Made by a program: the position numbers and the translations under genes
Part shown: positions 7,942-18,285 of the stretch, in pieces
Layout of the letters: each line of letters opens with the position of its first letter
Position numbering within the stretch: the stretch's first letter is position 1
The notes under the pieces: generated by a model
What the model was told of the DNA's origin: nothing
The model's input: only the letters and a program-made list of their open reading frames with translations
Databases searched by the model: none
DNA from: Variovorax beijingensis
Lineage (GTDB): Bacteria > Pseudomonadota > Gammaproteobacteria > Burkholderiales > Burkholderiaceae_C
Length of the DNA stretch: 64,000 nt
Reading direction: 5' to 3'
NCBI RefSeq assembly: GCF_007828835.1
Contig: NZ_VIVL01000007.1
Location: 62,001-126,000 of the forward strand

Positions 7942-8049
7942 ATGGATCCCGCTTCTCGTTGGCGCCCTTGTGCGCCCCCCTCACCCGCCCGATCGACCAC
8001 ACCGAAATGCAGCGCGCCGCGCCGCCAGGGGATTCCCACGCCTGATTGA
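7942..8049 (+). CDS. proline-rich 35-codon leader ORF directly upstream of mgtA
   Basis: ATG 7942 follows a near-perfect Shine-Dalgarno AAGGAGG (7931-7937). The 35-residue product begins Met-Asp-Pro and holds nine prolines, including a PP pair within APPSP, plus several arginines. Its stop at 8047-8049 lies 47 bases before the mgtA ATG. A hairpin GGCGC-CCTTGT-GCGCC (7961-7976) falls over the first proline codons. Known enterobacterial mgtA and mgtC leaders encode short proline-rich peptides whose translation controls the downstream gene; this ORF has the same position and composition. Function here is inferred. Confidence 0.6.
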   Translation: MDPASRWRPCAPPSPARSTTPKCSAPRRQGIPTPD

Positions 8050-8096
8050 CGCGGGAGGTTCTTCCCTTCGCGGCCGGCGCCGTGAAGGAATACAAA

Positions 8097-10847
<2,751 letters not shown>

Positions 10848-10870
10848 TGTTTTGGCGCTGCTGTTCGGGG

Positions 10871-11100
10871 GCGCGTGCACAGGCCACCGGGTACTCCCCT
10901 CCGCGAATGTCCCCCGGGGCTACGCCCCTCCTCCTTTATTTCGCTGCGGGGAGCACCCGATGCCCTGTGCACCGGGGCATGCCGCTGATGCAACACTGAT
11001 CAACGACCGTTGCGCATTGCGCTCACGTCGATGGGGTGCCTTGCGCGGCGAAATCAAGGAGGAGGCCGCAGGCCGGGGGACATTCGCTTCGCCGCGTACC
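10871..11100. repeat. pair of palindromic repeat units in opposite orientation
   Basis: The stretch without a gene between mgtA and the convergent gabD holds two related units. Segment 10903-10958 is repeated in inverted orientation at 11034-11087; both contain GCGAATGTCCCCCGG or its complement and a CTCCTCCTT block. The left unit is itself palindromic: GTGCACAGG...GGGTACTCCCC (10875-10899) pairs with GGGGAGCACCC...CCTGTGCAC (10948-10972). The right unit has similar outer arms. This looks like a dispersed REP- or MITE-like intergenic element, with no ORF of its own. Confidence 0.65.
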
Positions 11101-11134
11101 CCGTCGGCGGGAACGCCGCCCTGAACGGCAGCGC

Positions 11135-11170
11135 AAAAAAAGGCGGCACCGCCGAAGCGATGCCGCCTTT
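11135..11170 (-). terminator. rho-independent terminator of gabD
   Basis: Read on the reverse strand, AAAGGCGGCA and TGCCGCCTTT form a ten-base-pair stem around a 12-base loop, followed by a run of seven T (the A-run at 11135-11141). It lies 33 bases beyond the gabD stop. Confidence 0.85.
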
Positions 11171-11202
11171 CCAAGAGAACCCAAGCGGACTGAGCGAACC
11201 GC

Positions 11203-12645
11203 TTAGATGCTCATGATCGAAACAGCCTTGGTGTTCAGGTAGGCCTCGAGCGCCTCCGGGCCGCCTTCCGAGCCGTAGCCCGAATCCTTCACGCCGCCGA
11301 ACGGCATTTCGGGCGAGGGCGCGGCGGGCTGGTTGATCCACAGCATGCCGAGCTCGAGCTTCTGGCTCAGCAGGTGCGCGTTCTTGATCGACTTGGTGAA
11401 GGCATAGCCGGCCAGGCCGAATGGCAGGCGGTTGGCTTCGGCGATGGCTTCCTCGAGCGTGTCGAAGCCGCGGATCGCCGCGATGGGGCCGAAGGGCTCG
11501 TTGTTGAACACGTCGGCATCGAGCGGCACGTCGGTCAGCACGGTAGGTGCGAAGAAGTTGCCCGTGTCGCCGACGCGTTCGCCGCCGGCTGCCACGGTGG
11601 CGCCCTTCTTGCGCGCATCTTCCAGCACGTGGGCCATGGCCGTGAGGCGGCGCGCGTTGGCGAGCGGGCCGAGGGTCGTGCCCTCGGCCAGGCCGTCGCC
11701 GAGCTTCAGGCCTTCGGTGTACTTGACCAGCGTGCGGGCGAATTCCTCGCGCAGGCTGTTGTGCACCAGGAAGCGGGTGGGCGAGATGCAGACCTGGCCC
11801 GCATTGCGGAACTTGGCGGCGCCCGCGGCCTTCACGGCCAGCGCCACGTCGGCGTCCTCGGCCACGATGACCGGCGCGTGGCCGCCCAGCTCCATGGTGA
11901 CGCGCTTCATGTGCGAGCCGGCCAGTGCGGCCAGCTGCTTGCCGACCGGCGTGGAACCCGTGAAGGTGACCTTGCGGATGATCGGATGCGAGATCAGGTA
12001 GTTCGAGATTTCGGCCGGGTTGCCGAACACCAGGCCCACGGTGCCGGGCGGAATGCCGGCATCGACGAAAGCCTGCAGCAGCGCGGCGGGCGAAGCCGGG
12101 GTTTCTTCGGGCGCCTTCACCAGGAACGAGCAGCCGGTGGCCAGCGCGGCGCCGAGCTTGCGCACGATCTGGTTGATGGGGAAGTTCCAGGGCGTGAACG
12201 CGGCGACCGGGCCCAGCGGCTCCTTGATCACCAGCTGCTGCGCATTCAGGTTGCGCGAAGGCACGATGCGGCCGTAGACGCGGCGGCCTTCGTCGGCGAA
12301 CCATTCGATGATGTCGGCGGCGGCCAGCGTCTCGCCCTTGGCCTCGGCCAGCGGCTTGCCCTGCTCCTGCGTCAGCAGCTTGGCGATCTCGGGGGCGCGC
12401 TCGCGGATCAGGCCGGCCGCGCGGCGCATGACGGCGGCGCGCTCGTTGGCGGGCGTGTTGCGCCAGGTTTCGAAGCCGCGCTGGGCGGCGGCCAGGGCGC
12501 GGTCGAGGTCGGCGATGCTGGCATGCGCCACCTTGCCGATGGCCTTGCCGGTGGCCGGGTTCACGACGTCCAGCGTCTTGCCGCCGGTGGCGTCGACCCA
12601 TTCGTTGTCGATCAGCAGGCGGGTGTCGGTGTAGGTGGCGGTCAT
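11203..12645 (-). CDS. gabD: NAD(P)-dependent succinate-semialdehyde dehydrogenase
   Basis: The 480-residue protein is a complete aldehyde dehydrogenase: FTPWNFPI in the cofactor domain, the general-base region TMELGGHAPVIV, the catalytic cysteine in GQVCISPTRF, and PFGGVKDSGYGSEGG near the C-terminus. These match the GabD/SSADH group, oxidising succinic or related semialdehydes. ATG 12645 follows AAGGAA; the open frame extends upstream without similarity. It lies downstream of puuD and the glycerate kinase in the same direction, so it could also act on malonate or tartronate semialdehyde. A strong terminator closes the unit. Confidence 0.87.
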   Translation of the reverse strand: MTATYTDTRLLIDNEWVDATGGKTLDVVNPATGKAIGKVAHASIADLDRALAAAQRGFETWRNTPANERAAVMRRAAGLIRERAPEIAKLLTQEQGKPLAEAKGETLAAADIIEWFADEGRRVYGRIVPSRNLNAQQLVIKEPLGPVAAFTPWNFPINQIVRKLGAALATGCSFLVKAPEETPASPAALLQAFVDAGIPPGTVGLVFGNPAEISNYLISHPIIRKVTFTGSTPVGKQLAALAGSHMKRVTMELGGHAPVIVAEDADVALAVKAAGAAKFRNAGQVCISPTRFLVHNSLREEFARTLVKYTEGLKLGDGLAEGTTLGPLANARRLTAMAHVLEDARKKGATVAAGGERVGDTGNFFAPTVLTDVPLDADVFNNEPFGPIAAIRGFDTLEEAIAEANRLPFGLAGYAFTKSIKNAHLLSQKLELGMLWINQPAAPSPEMPFGGVKDSGYGSEGGPEALEAYLNTKAVSIMSI

Positions 12646-12821
12646 GGCGAACTTTTCCTTCGAGGACTGGATGATGAAAAGGGGAAATCTGGGTGCGCGG
12701 CGCGGCACCCGGAAGGTGCGCTTGCGACAGCGGCGGCAAATTGCCGCCGGGTGCATAGATTAACCCGAGTTCGCGAAGCCCGCCGGAGCCGGGAAACCGG
12801 CCCCTTTTTCCGTTACAGCCG

Positions 12822-14162
12822 CTACAGGATCAGCAGCGCGCGAAAGTCGTTCACGTTGGTGTTCGTGGGGCCGGTCACGAACAGGTCGCCGATGGCGTCG
12901 AAGTAGCCGTAGGCGTCATTGCGGTCCAGGTGGTCCGACAGCTTCTTTCCGGCGGCCGTGGCGCGCGCCAGCGTGTCGGGCGTGACGAAGGCGCCGGCGT
13001 TGTCTTCCACGCCGTCAATGCCGTCGGTGTCGGCGGCCAGCGCCCAGACCTGCGGCTGGCCCATCAGCGCGCCGGCCAGGCCCATGCACAGTTCGCCGGC
13101 GCGCCCGCCGCGGCCCTTGGCCTGGCCGGGCTGGCGCGGGCGGATCGTGACGGTGGTCTCGCCGCCCGAGAGAATGACGCAGGGCCGTGCGAACGGCTGG
13201 CCGCGGTGCGCCACGGCGCGCGCCAGCGCCGCATGCACCTTGCCGACCTCGCGCGATTCGCCTTCGATCTCGTCGCTGAGGATATGGGCCTCGATGCCGG
13301 CCTCGCGTGCCGCCTTGGCGGCCGCTTCGAGCGACTGCTGCGGCGTGGCGGTCAGGTGGACTTCATGCCCCTTGAAGACCGCGTCCTCCGGCTTCGGCGT
13401 TTCGAGCTCGCCGCTCTCGAGCCGCGCGCGCACCGGCGCCGGCAGCTCGATGCCGTAGCGGTCGAGGATGGCGAGCGCGTCGGCGCAGGTGGTGGCATCG
13501 GGCACCGTGGGGCCGCTCGCGATGACCGCCGGGTCGTCGCCCGGCACGTCGCTGATGGTGAGCGTCACCACGCGCGCCGGCGCACAGGCCGCGGCCAGAC
13601 GGCCGCCCTTGATGCGCGACAGGTGCTTGCGCACGCAATTCATCTCGCCGATGCCGGCGCCGCTGTCGAGCAGCTGCTTGTTGATGCGCTGCTTGTCGGC
13701 CAGCGTGAGGCCCTCGGCCGGCAGCACCAGCAGTGACGAGCCGCCGCCCGAGATCAGGCACAGCACGAGATCGTCGGCCGTGAGGCCCTGCGCGAGCGCG
13801 AGGATGCGCTCGGCCGCCTGCTGGCCGGCCGCGTCGGGCACGGGGTGCGCGGCCTCGACGAGCTCGATGCGCTGCGGCACGCCTTCGGGGCGCGGCGGGA
13901 TGTGGTCGTAGCGGGTGACGACCAGGCCCGACAGCGGCGCGTCGGCCGGCCACAGGGCTTCGAGCGCCTGCACCATCGAGCCGCCCGCCTTGCCGGCGCC
14001 CAGCACCAGCGTGCGGCCCTTGGGCGGCCTGGGCAGATGGGCGCCCAATGTGGACAGCGGCAGCGCGCGGTCCACCGCCACGCGGTAGAGATGTTCGAGG
14101 AAGGCGCGCGGGGCCTCGCGCGGATCGGGGGTGGGCACTGAGGACGGGTTCGATGCGGTCAT
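12822..14162 (-). CDS. ttuD: glycerate 2-kinase / hydroxypyruvate reductase-type MOFRL protein
   Basis: The 446-residue protein has the glycerate-2-kinase layout: an N-terminal domain with VLGAGKAGGSM and VLCLISGGGSSLL, and a C-terminal MOFRL domain with VILSGGETTV and WALAADTDGIDG. This family phosphorylates glycerate to 2-phosphoglycerate; older annotations call it hydroxypyruvate reductase TtuD. ATG 14162 with GGAGA 12 bases upstream is preferred to a TTG six codons earlier. It lies 63 bases after puuD. It completes the glyoxylate route begun by gcl and glxR at 49-53 kb, taking glycerate from purine breakdown into glycolysis. Confidence 0.86.
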   Translation of the reverse strand: MTASNPSSVPTPDPREAPRAFLEHLYRVAVDRALPLSTLGAHLPRPPKGRTLVLGAGKAGGSMVQALEALWPADAPLSGLVVTRYDHIPPRPEGVPQRIELVEAAHPVPDAAGQQAAERILALAQGLTADDLVLCLISGGGSSLLVLPAEGLTLADKQRINKQLLDSGAGIGEMNCVRKHLSRIKGGRLAAACAPARVVTLTISDVPGDDPAVIASGPTVPDATTCADALAILDRYGIELPAPVRARLESGELETPKPEDAVFKGHEVHLTATPQQSLEAAAKAAREAGIEAHILSDEIEGESREVGKVHAALARAVAHRGQPFARPCVILSGGETTVTIRPRQPGQAKGRGGRAGELCMGLAGALMGQPQVWALAADTDGIDGVEDNAGAFVTPDTLARATAAGKKLSDHLDRNDAYGYFDAIGDLFVTGPTNTNVNDFRALLIL

Positions 14163-14225
14163 GGCTTGCTTTGTCTCCAACCGGCAATTGTGCGGGGAAC
14201 GGCGCCCCCCGCTCCTGACTCCGGT

Positions 14226-15431
14226 CTAGTTCGTTTTCGCGCCGGCCTGGAACCAGCGGCCGACCAGCGCGCGTTCTTCGTCGGTGATGCCGGTCGCGTT
14301 GTTCATCGGCATGATCTTCGTCACCACCACCTGCTGGTAGATGGCCTGCGCATGTGCTGCCACCTGCTCGGGCGAATCGACGCGCACGTTCTTCATCTGC
14401 ACGGCCTCGCCGTGGCACATGAAGCAGCGCTGCTCGAGCACCTTCTGCACGTCCTTGAACGCCACGGCGGGCGCCGCTGCCGAGGCGACGGGCGCGGCCG
14501 CCGGCTCGGGCTTCATCCAGACGATGGTGAGCCCCAGCACCACGATGCCGATCAGCGCATAGGGCAGCGGATTGCCCGCGTTGCCAAGCTTGAAGCGGTG
14601 CCGCACCACGAAGAACTGCCGGATCGCCGCGCCGCCCAGCATGATCAGCAGCAGCACGATCCAGTTGTACTTGTGGGTGTAGGTGAAGCTGTAGTGGTTG
14701 CTGAGCATCGCGAACAGCACCGGCAGCGTGAAGTACGTGTTGTGCACGCTGCGCTGCTTGCCGCGCTGGCCGTGCACCGGATCGACCGGCCGGCCTTCAC
14801 GCAGGGCCTGCACGTTCTTGCGCTGGCCCGGAATGATCCAGAAGAACACGTTGCCGCTCATCGTGGTGGCCATCATCGCGCCCACCAGCAGGAAGGCCGC
14901 GCGGCCCGCGAACCACTGGCAGGCCAGCCAGGTCGCGAACACGATGAAGAGCGCGATCAGCACGCCGACGATGGTGTCGCCGTTCTTGCGGCGGCCGAAG
15001 ATCTGGCAGATGCCGTCGTAGACCATCCAGAACACCACGAAGAAGGCCAGCGCCACGCCGATGGCGGCGCCGGGCTGCCAGTCCATCTTCGACTTGTCGA
15101 TCAGGTAGGTGCTCGCGTTCCACAGGTACGACATGGTGAACAGCGCAAAGCCCGTGAGCCAGGTGCTGTAGCTCTCCCAGTACGACCAGTGCAGGTGGTC
15201 CGGCAGCCTCTTGGGCGCCAGCGCGTACTTCTGCATGTTGTAGAAGCCGCCGCCGTGCACGGCCCACTGCTCCCCGCCCACGCCCTTGTCGAGCGACTCG
15301 GCGTCCTGCGGCTTCTCGAGGCTGTTGTCCAGCATCACGAAGTAGAAGGAAGCGCCGATCCAGGCGATGGCGGTGATGACGTGGACCCAGCGCAGCAGCA
15401 GGTTGGCCCAGTCGAGGTAATAGCTTTCCAT
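14226..15431 (-). CDS. puuD: membrane-bound urate hydroxylase, cytochrome c-fused
   Basis: The 401-residue protein begins with YLDWANLLLRWVHVITAIAW and has about eight transmembrane segments followed by a C-terminal cytochrome c domain with the haem motif CFMCH. This is the PuuD architecture, an integral-membrane urate oxidase that passes electrons to the respiratory chain rather than to oxygen, giving 5-hydroxyisourate. Length is normal. ATG 15431 is the first Met of the frame. Hydroxyisourate hydrolase lies 2 kb away. A TGTATACA palindrome stands 161 bases upstream, suggesting shared control with other purine genes. Confidence 0.9.
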   Translation of the reverse strand: MESYYLDWANLLLRWVHVITAIAWIGASFYFVMLDNSLEKPQDAESLDKGVGGEQWAVHGGGFYNMQKYALAPKRLPDHLHWSYWESYSTWLTGFALFTMSYLWNASTYLIDKSKMDWQPGAAIGVALAFFVVFWMVYDGICQIFGRRKNGDTIVGVLIALFIVFATWLACQWFAGRAAFLLVGAMMATTMSGNVFFWIIPGQRKNVQALREGRPVDPVHGQRGKQRSVHNTYFTLPVLFAMLSNHYSFTYTHKYNWIVLLLIMLGGAAIRQFFVVRHRFKLGNAGNPLPYALIGIVVLGLTIVWMKPEPAAAPVASAAAPAVAFKDVQKVLEQRCFMCHGEAVQMKNVRVDSPEQVAAHAQAIYQQVVVTKIMPMNNATGITDEERALVGRWFQAGAKTN

Positions 15432-15591
15432 GTGGTGCTCTCTCTCAACCCCTTCGGCGCGTGGGAACGCCGCGAAGGGGTTTCTTCAGCCTGCTCACCA
15501 CTGCGGGCGCTGTAAGCAGAGAAAGTGCCGCGAACGCAGGCTCCATGAAAAGATGGGCCTCGCTCCGCTGCGGCTTGTTGTGGACCGAAAG

Positions 15592-15599
15592 TGTATACA
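15592..15599. promoter_or_regulatory. TGTATACA operator upstream of puuD
   Basis: A perfect eight-base palindrome in the context AAGTGTATACAGTTTT. It lies in the 224-base gap between xdhC and puuD, upstream of puuD. The same palindrome occurs before hiuH/gntR, the NCS1 gene and the NCS2 gene. FCD-type GntR proteins commonly bind short palindromes of this kind. Confidence 0.55.
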
Positions 15600-15655
15600 G
15601 TTTTGGCAAGTGGCGGGTGGCTTTTTTGAAGGCGTCGCCGCCGGGAAAACCCTGT

Positions 15656-16462
15656 TCAGCCCAGCGATTGCAACAACTGTGCCGCCACCGCCACCGCGAT
15701 CACCTCGGGCTCCTTGCCGGTGATGCCGGGCACGCCGATCGGACAGGTGATGCGCGCCAGTTCGTCGGCCGTGAAGCCGCGGGCCTCGAGCCGGTGGCTG
15801 AAGGTGGCCCACTTGGTCTTGCTGCCGATCAGGCCGATGTAGGGCAGGTCGCCGTGCGTGCGCAGGCGCTTCAGGCAGGCGATGACGATGTCCAGGTCTT
15901 CGGCGTGGCTGAAGCTCATGATCAGCACGCGGCTGCCCGGCGTGAGCCCGGCCACGGCGTCCTGCACGGGCTCCGAATGCTCGATCTCGATCTGCGCCGG
16001 CAGCGCCTCGGGAAACACGCCGTCGCGGCTGTCGATCCAGCGCACCGAAAACGGCAGCCCCGCCAGCAGCCGCGCGAGCGCCGCGCCCACGTGGCCGCCG
16101 CCGAACAGCGCCACGGGCTGGAGCTGCGCGACCAGTTCACGCTGCAAGGCCGGCGCATCGGCGGCCGTGATGCGGCGGTACGAGAGAAACACCACGCCGC
16201 CGCAGCACTGGCCCAGGCTCGGGCCGAGCGGATAGCGTTCGATGCCGTCGATGGCGCGCCGCCCGGCGAGCAGTTCGCGCGCTTCCTGCGTGGCCTGGAA
16301 CTCGAGCTGGCCGCCGCCGATGGTGCCCGTGAGCCCTTCGGCCCACACCGCCATCCAGGTGCCCGCCTCGCGCGGCGCCGAGCCCTGCGTGGATTCGACG
16401 CGCACCAGCACCGCGTCTTCGCGGGCCAGGCGTGCCATCAGCTGATCGACCAGGCCGTTCAT
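15656..16462 (-). CDS. xdhC: xanthine dehydrogenase accessory protein
   Basis: The 268-residue protein matches XdhC, which binds and sulfurates the molybdenum cofactor and inserts it into xanthine dehydrogenase. Visible are VRVESTQGSAPREAGTWM, GTIGGGQLEFQA, CGGVVFLSYR, and a Rossmann-like C-terminal half (LFGGGHVGAALARLLAGL, YIGLIGSKTKW). Start ATG 16462 is the first Met before the conserved region. The catalytic subunits XdhA and XdhB are not in this window. It points the same way as puuD, 224 bases upstream of it. Confidence 0.9.
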   Translation of the reverse strand: MNGLVDQLMARLAREDAVLVRVESTQGSAPREAGTWMAVWAEGLTGTIGGGQLEFQATQEARELLAGRRAIDGIERYPLGPSLGQCCGGVVFLSYRRITAADAPALQRELVAQLQPVALFGGGHVGAALARLLAGLPFSVRWIDSRDGVFPEALPAQIEIEHSEPVQDAVAGLTPGSRVLIMSFSHAEDLDIVIACLKRLRTHGDLPYIGLIGSKTKWATFSHRLEARGFTADELARITCPIGVPGITGKEPEVIAVAVAAQLLQSLG

Positions 16463-16515
16463 TCTCGATACCTTCGGTTGCGGGGGTGCGGGTGACTCAC
16501 GGTATAAACCAGACG

Positions 16516-17016
16516 ATGAACCGTCAGCTTACGCCGCGCCGTCTCGCCCTCCTGGCCTCTTCCCTTTGTGCCCTCTGGATCGCCGGATGCGGCACCACCG
16601 GTTCGGTGCCCGGCCAGCTCAGCAGCGCCACGGCCGACCGCAGCGCCAGCGGCCCCGCGCCGCGCGCGTCCAACGCGGCTACCGCGCGCGACTACCGGCG
16701 CGATGCCGCGCGCCATATCTACGAGATCAACCGCTCGCGCATCTATGGCGGCCAGTTGCCTCCGCTGCTCTATGCCGTGGGCACGCTGCAGGTGAATCTC
16801 GATGCCGGCGGCCGCGTGGTGTCGATGCACTGGATGCGCGCACCCAAGCATGCGCCCGAGGTCGTCGCCGAGATCGAACGCATGGTGCTGAAGGCCGCGC
16901 CCTTCCCCGCCGCCACCCGTCTCGGGCCGGTCACCTGGACCGACACCTGGCTCTGGGACAAGAGCGGGCGCTTCCAGCTCGATACGCTGACGGAAGGTCA
17001 GCAGCAGGGGGACTGA
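16516..17016 (+). CDS. predicted lipoprotein with TonB C-terminal-like domain
   Basis: The 166-residue protein starts MNRQLTPRRLALLASSLCAL and reaches a lipobox IAGC, so it is probably lipidated at about Cys26. A low-complexity linker leads to a domain (IYGGQLPPLLYAVGTLQVNLD, VVAEIERMVLKAAPFP) resembling the TonB C-terminal fold found in many stand-alone periplasmic proteins. ATG 16516 is chosen because the signal peptide begins there. It is divergent from xdhC. Specific function unknown. Confidence 0.65.
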   Translation: MNRQLTPRRLALLASSLCALWIAGCGTTGSVPGQLSSATADRSASGPAPRASNAATARDYRRDAARHIYEINRSRIYGGQLPPLLYAVGTLQVNLDAGGRVVSMHWMRAPKHAPEVVAEIERMVLKAAPFPAATRLGPVTWTDTWLWDKSGRFQLDTLTEGQQQGD

Positions 17017-17039
17017 GCGCGAGCCGAGTCCCCGGTTTG

Positions 17040-17142
17040 GCTCCCTCCCCTTCCGGGGGAGGGTTGGGGTGGGGGCACGCGGCGCATCCATCGGGCACGG
17101 GGGCAGCCCCCATCCCGGCCTTCCCCCGGAAGGGGAAGGAGC
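17040..17142. repeat. long palindromic intergenic repeat
   Basis: GCTCCCTCCCCTTCCGGGGG (from 17040) pairs with CCCCCGGAAGGGGAAGGAGC (to 17142) with one mismatch, and inner GGGGTGGGGGC pairs with GCCCCCATCCC, giving a stem of more than 30 base pairs. It fills the gap between the convergent lipoprotein gene and hiuH. It lacks a U-run but probably ends transcription from both sides. Such elements are often dispersed in Burkholderiales genomes. Confidence 0.65.
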
Positions 17143-17171
17143 AATACCTCCCCCTTTGACTCCGTGGACGA

Positions 17172-17522
17172 TCACGACCCGCGGTAGGTCGAGTAGCTCC
17201 ACGGGCTCACCAGCAGCGGCACGTGGTAGTGCTGGTCGGTGTGCGCCACGCCGAAGTCCAGCGACACCTTGTTCAGGAAGTTGGGCTCGGGCAGCTTCAC
17301 GCCGCGCGCCTTGAAGTAGCCCGCCACGTCGAACACCAGCCGGTAGGTGCCGGCCTTGAGCGAGTGGCTGTCGTAGAGCGGCGCGTCGCTGCGGCCGTCC
17401 GAATTCAGCGTGAAGCGCTTCACCAGCGTGGCGTCGTCGCCCTGAGTGGTGTACAGCGCCACCTCCATGCCGGCCGCGGGGCCGCCGTGCATCGTGTCCA
17501 GTACGTGAGTGCTCAAGCCCAT
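17172..17522 (-). CDS. uraH: 5-hydroxyisourate hydrolase
   Basis: The 116-residue protein is a complete transthyretin-like hydroxyisourate hydrolase: N-terminal LSTHVLDTMHGGPAAGM, central YRLVFDVAGYF, PLLVSPWSYSTYRGS at the end. The C-terminal YRGS tetrapeptide is the diagnostic signature of HIUase as opposed to transthyretin. It hydrolyses 5-hydroxyisourate, the PuuD product, to OHCU. ATG 17522 is the first Met of the family; the frame stays open much further upstream as a shadow of the gntR gene. It is divergent from that gntR with a TGTATACA palindrome in between. Confidence 0.94.
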   Translation of the reverse strand: MGLSTHVLDTMHGGPAAGMEVALYTTQGDDATLVKRFTLNSDGRSDAPLYDSHSLKAGTYRLVFDVAGYFKARGVKLPEPNFLNKVSLDFGVAHTDQHYHVPLLVSPWSYSTYRGS

Positions 17523-17574
17523 GGGGTGCTCCTTCGAAGGTCGATCAGCTGCGGGAAATTCCGGTGGACAAAAG

Positions 17575-17582
17575 TGTATACA
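17575..17582. promoter_or_regulatory. TGTATACA operator between hiuH and gntR
   Basis: Perfect palindrome in AAAGTGTATACAGTTAC, 22 bases before the GntR start and 53 bases before the hiuH start. Its position fits repression of both divergent promoters and autoregulation by the adjacent GntR protein. Confidence 0.6.
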
Positions 17583-17603
17583 GTTACCGGCTTTGGGTCT
17601 ATC

Positions 17604-18278
17604 ATGAAAAACATGGAGTCCTCCACCACCCGTTCGATCGTCGACGCGCTCACCAAGGCGATCGTCGAGCACCGGCTGCAGCCCGGCACCAAGCTGGCCG
17701 AGCAGAAGCTGGCCGACCACTTCGGCGTGTCGCGCACGCTGGTGCGCCAGGCGCTGTTCCAGCTGTCGCAGAACAAGCTCATCCGCCTGGAGCCCGCGCG
17801 CGGCGCCTTCGTGGCGGCCCCGGCGGTCGACGAGGCCAGGCAGGTGTTCGCGGTGCGCCGCATGCTCGAGGCCGAAATGACGCGCGAGTTCGTGCGCACC
17901 GTCACGCCGGCCAAGATCAAGGCGCTCAAGGAGCACGTGGCGCTGGAGAAGTCCGCCGTGTCGGGCGAGGACATCTCGGGCCGCACCGAGCTGCTCGGCG
18001 ACTTCCACGTGCGCATGGCCGAGCTCATGGGCAACCAGGTGCTGGCGCAGATCCTCGGCGAGCTGATCTCGCGCTGCGCCCTCATCACGCTCATGTACCA
18101 GAGCACCAGCGCGGCCGAGCACTCCAACGACGAGCACGCCGACATCGTGAAGGCGCTGGCCGCGCGCGACGAGGAGCGCGCCGTGCGCCTCATGACCGAA
18201 CACCTGGAGCACGTCGAGGCCAACCTGACCTTCGACCGCAAGGTGCCGACCAACGACATCTCGCTTGCACTGTCCTGA
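17604..18278 (+). CDS. GntR-family (FCD) regulator of purine catabolism
   Basis: The 224-residue protein has an N-terminal winged helix (SIVDALTKAIVEHRLQPGTKL, LADHFGVSRTLVRQALFQL) and a C-terminal FCD effector domain (EARQVFAVRRMLEAEMTREF, GDFHVRMAELMGNQVL, EHADIVKALAARDEERAVRLM). ATG 17604 is chosen; MESS at 17613 is an alternative. It lies between hiuH and puuE, with puuE starting eight bases after its stop, so it probably reports on a purine intermediate such as urate or allantoin. It is the best candidate to bind the TGTATACA palindromes. Confidence 0.88.
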   Translation: MKNMESSTTRSIVDALTKAIVEHRLQPGTKLAEQKLADHFGVSRTLVRQALFQLSQNKLIRLEPARGAFVAAPAVDEARQVFAVRRMLEAEMTREFVRTVTPAKIKALKEHVALEKSAVSGEDISGRTELLGDFHVRMAELMGNQVLAQILGELISRCALITLMYQSTSAAEHSNDEHADIVKALAARDEERAVRLMTEHLEHVEANLTFDRKVPTNDISLALS

Positions 18279-18285
18279 ATATTCC

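Noticed and set aside
7383..8096. M-box or yybP-ykoY riboswitch before mgtA
   Set aside because: I could not fit the conserved loop sequences of either class to the leader.
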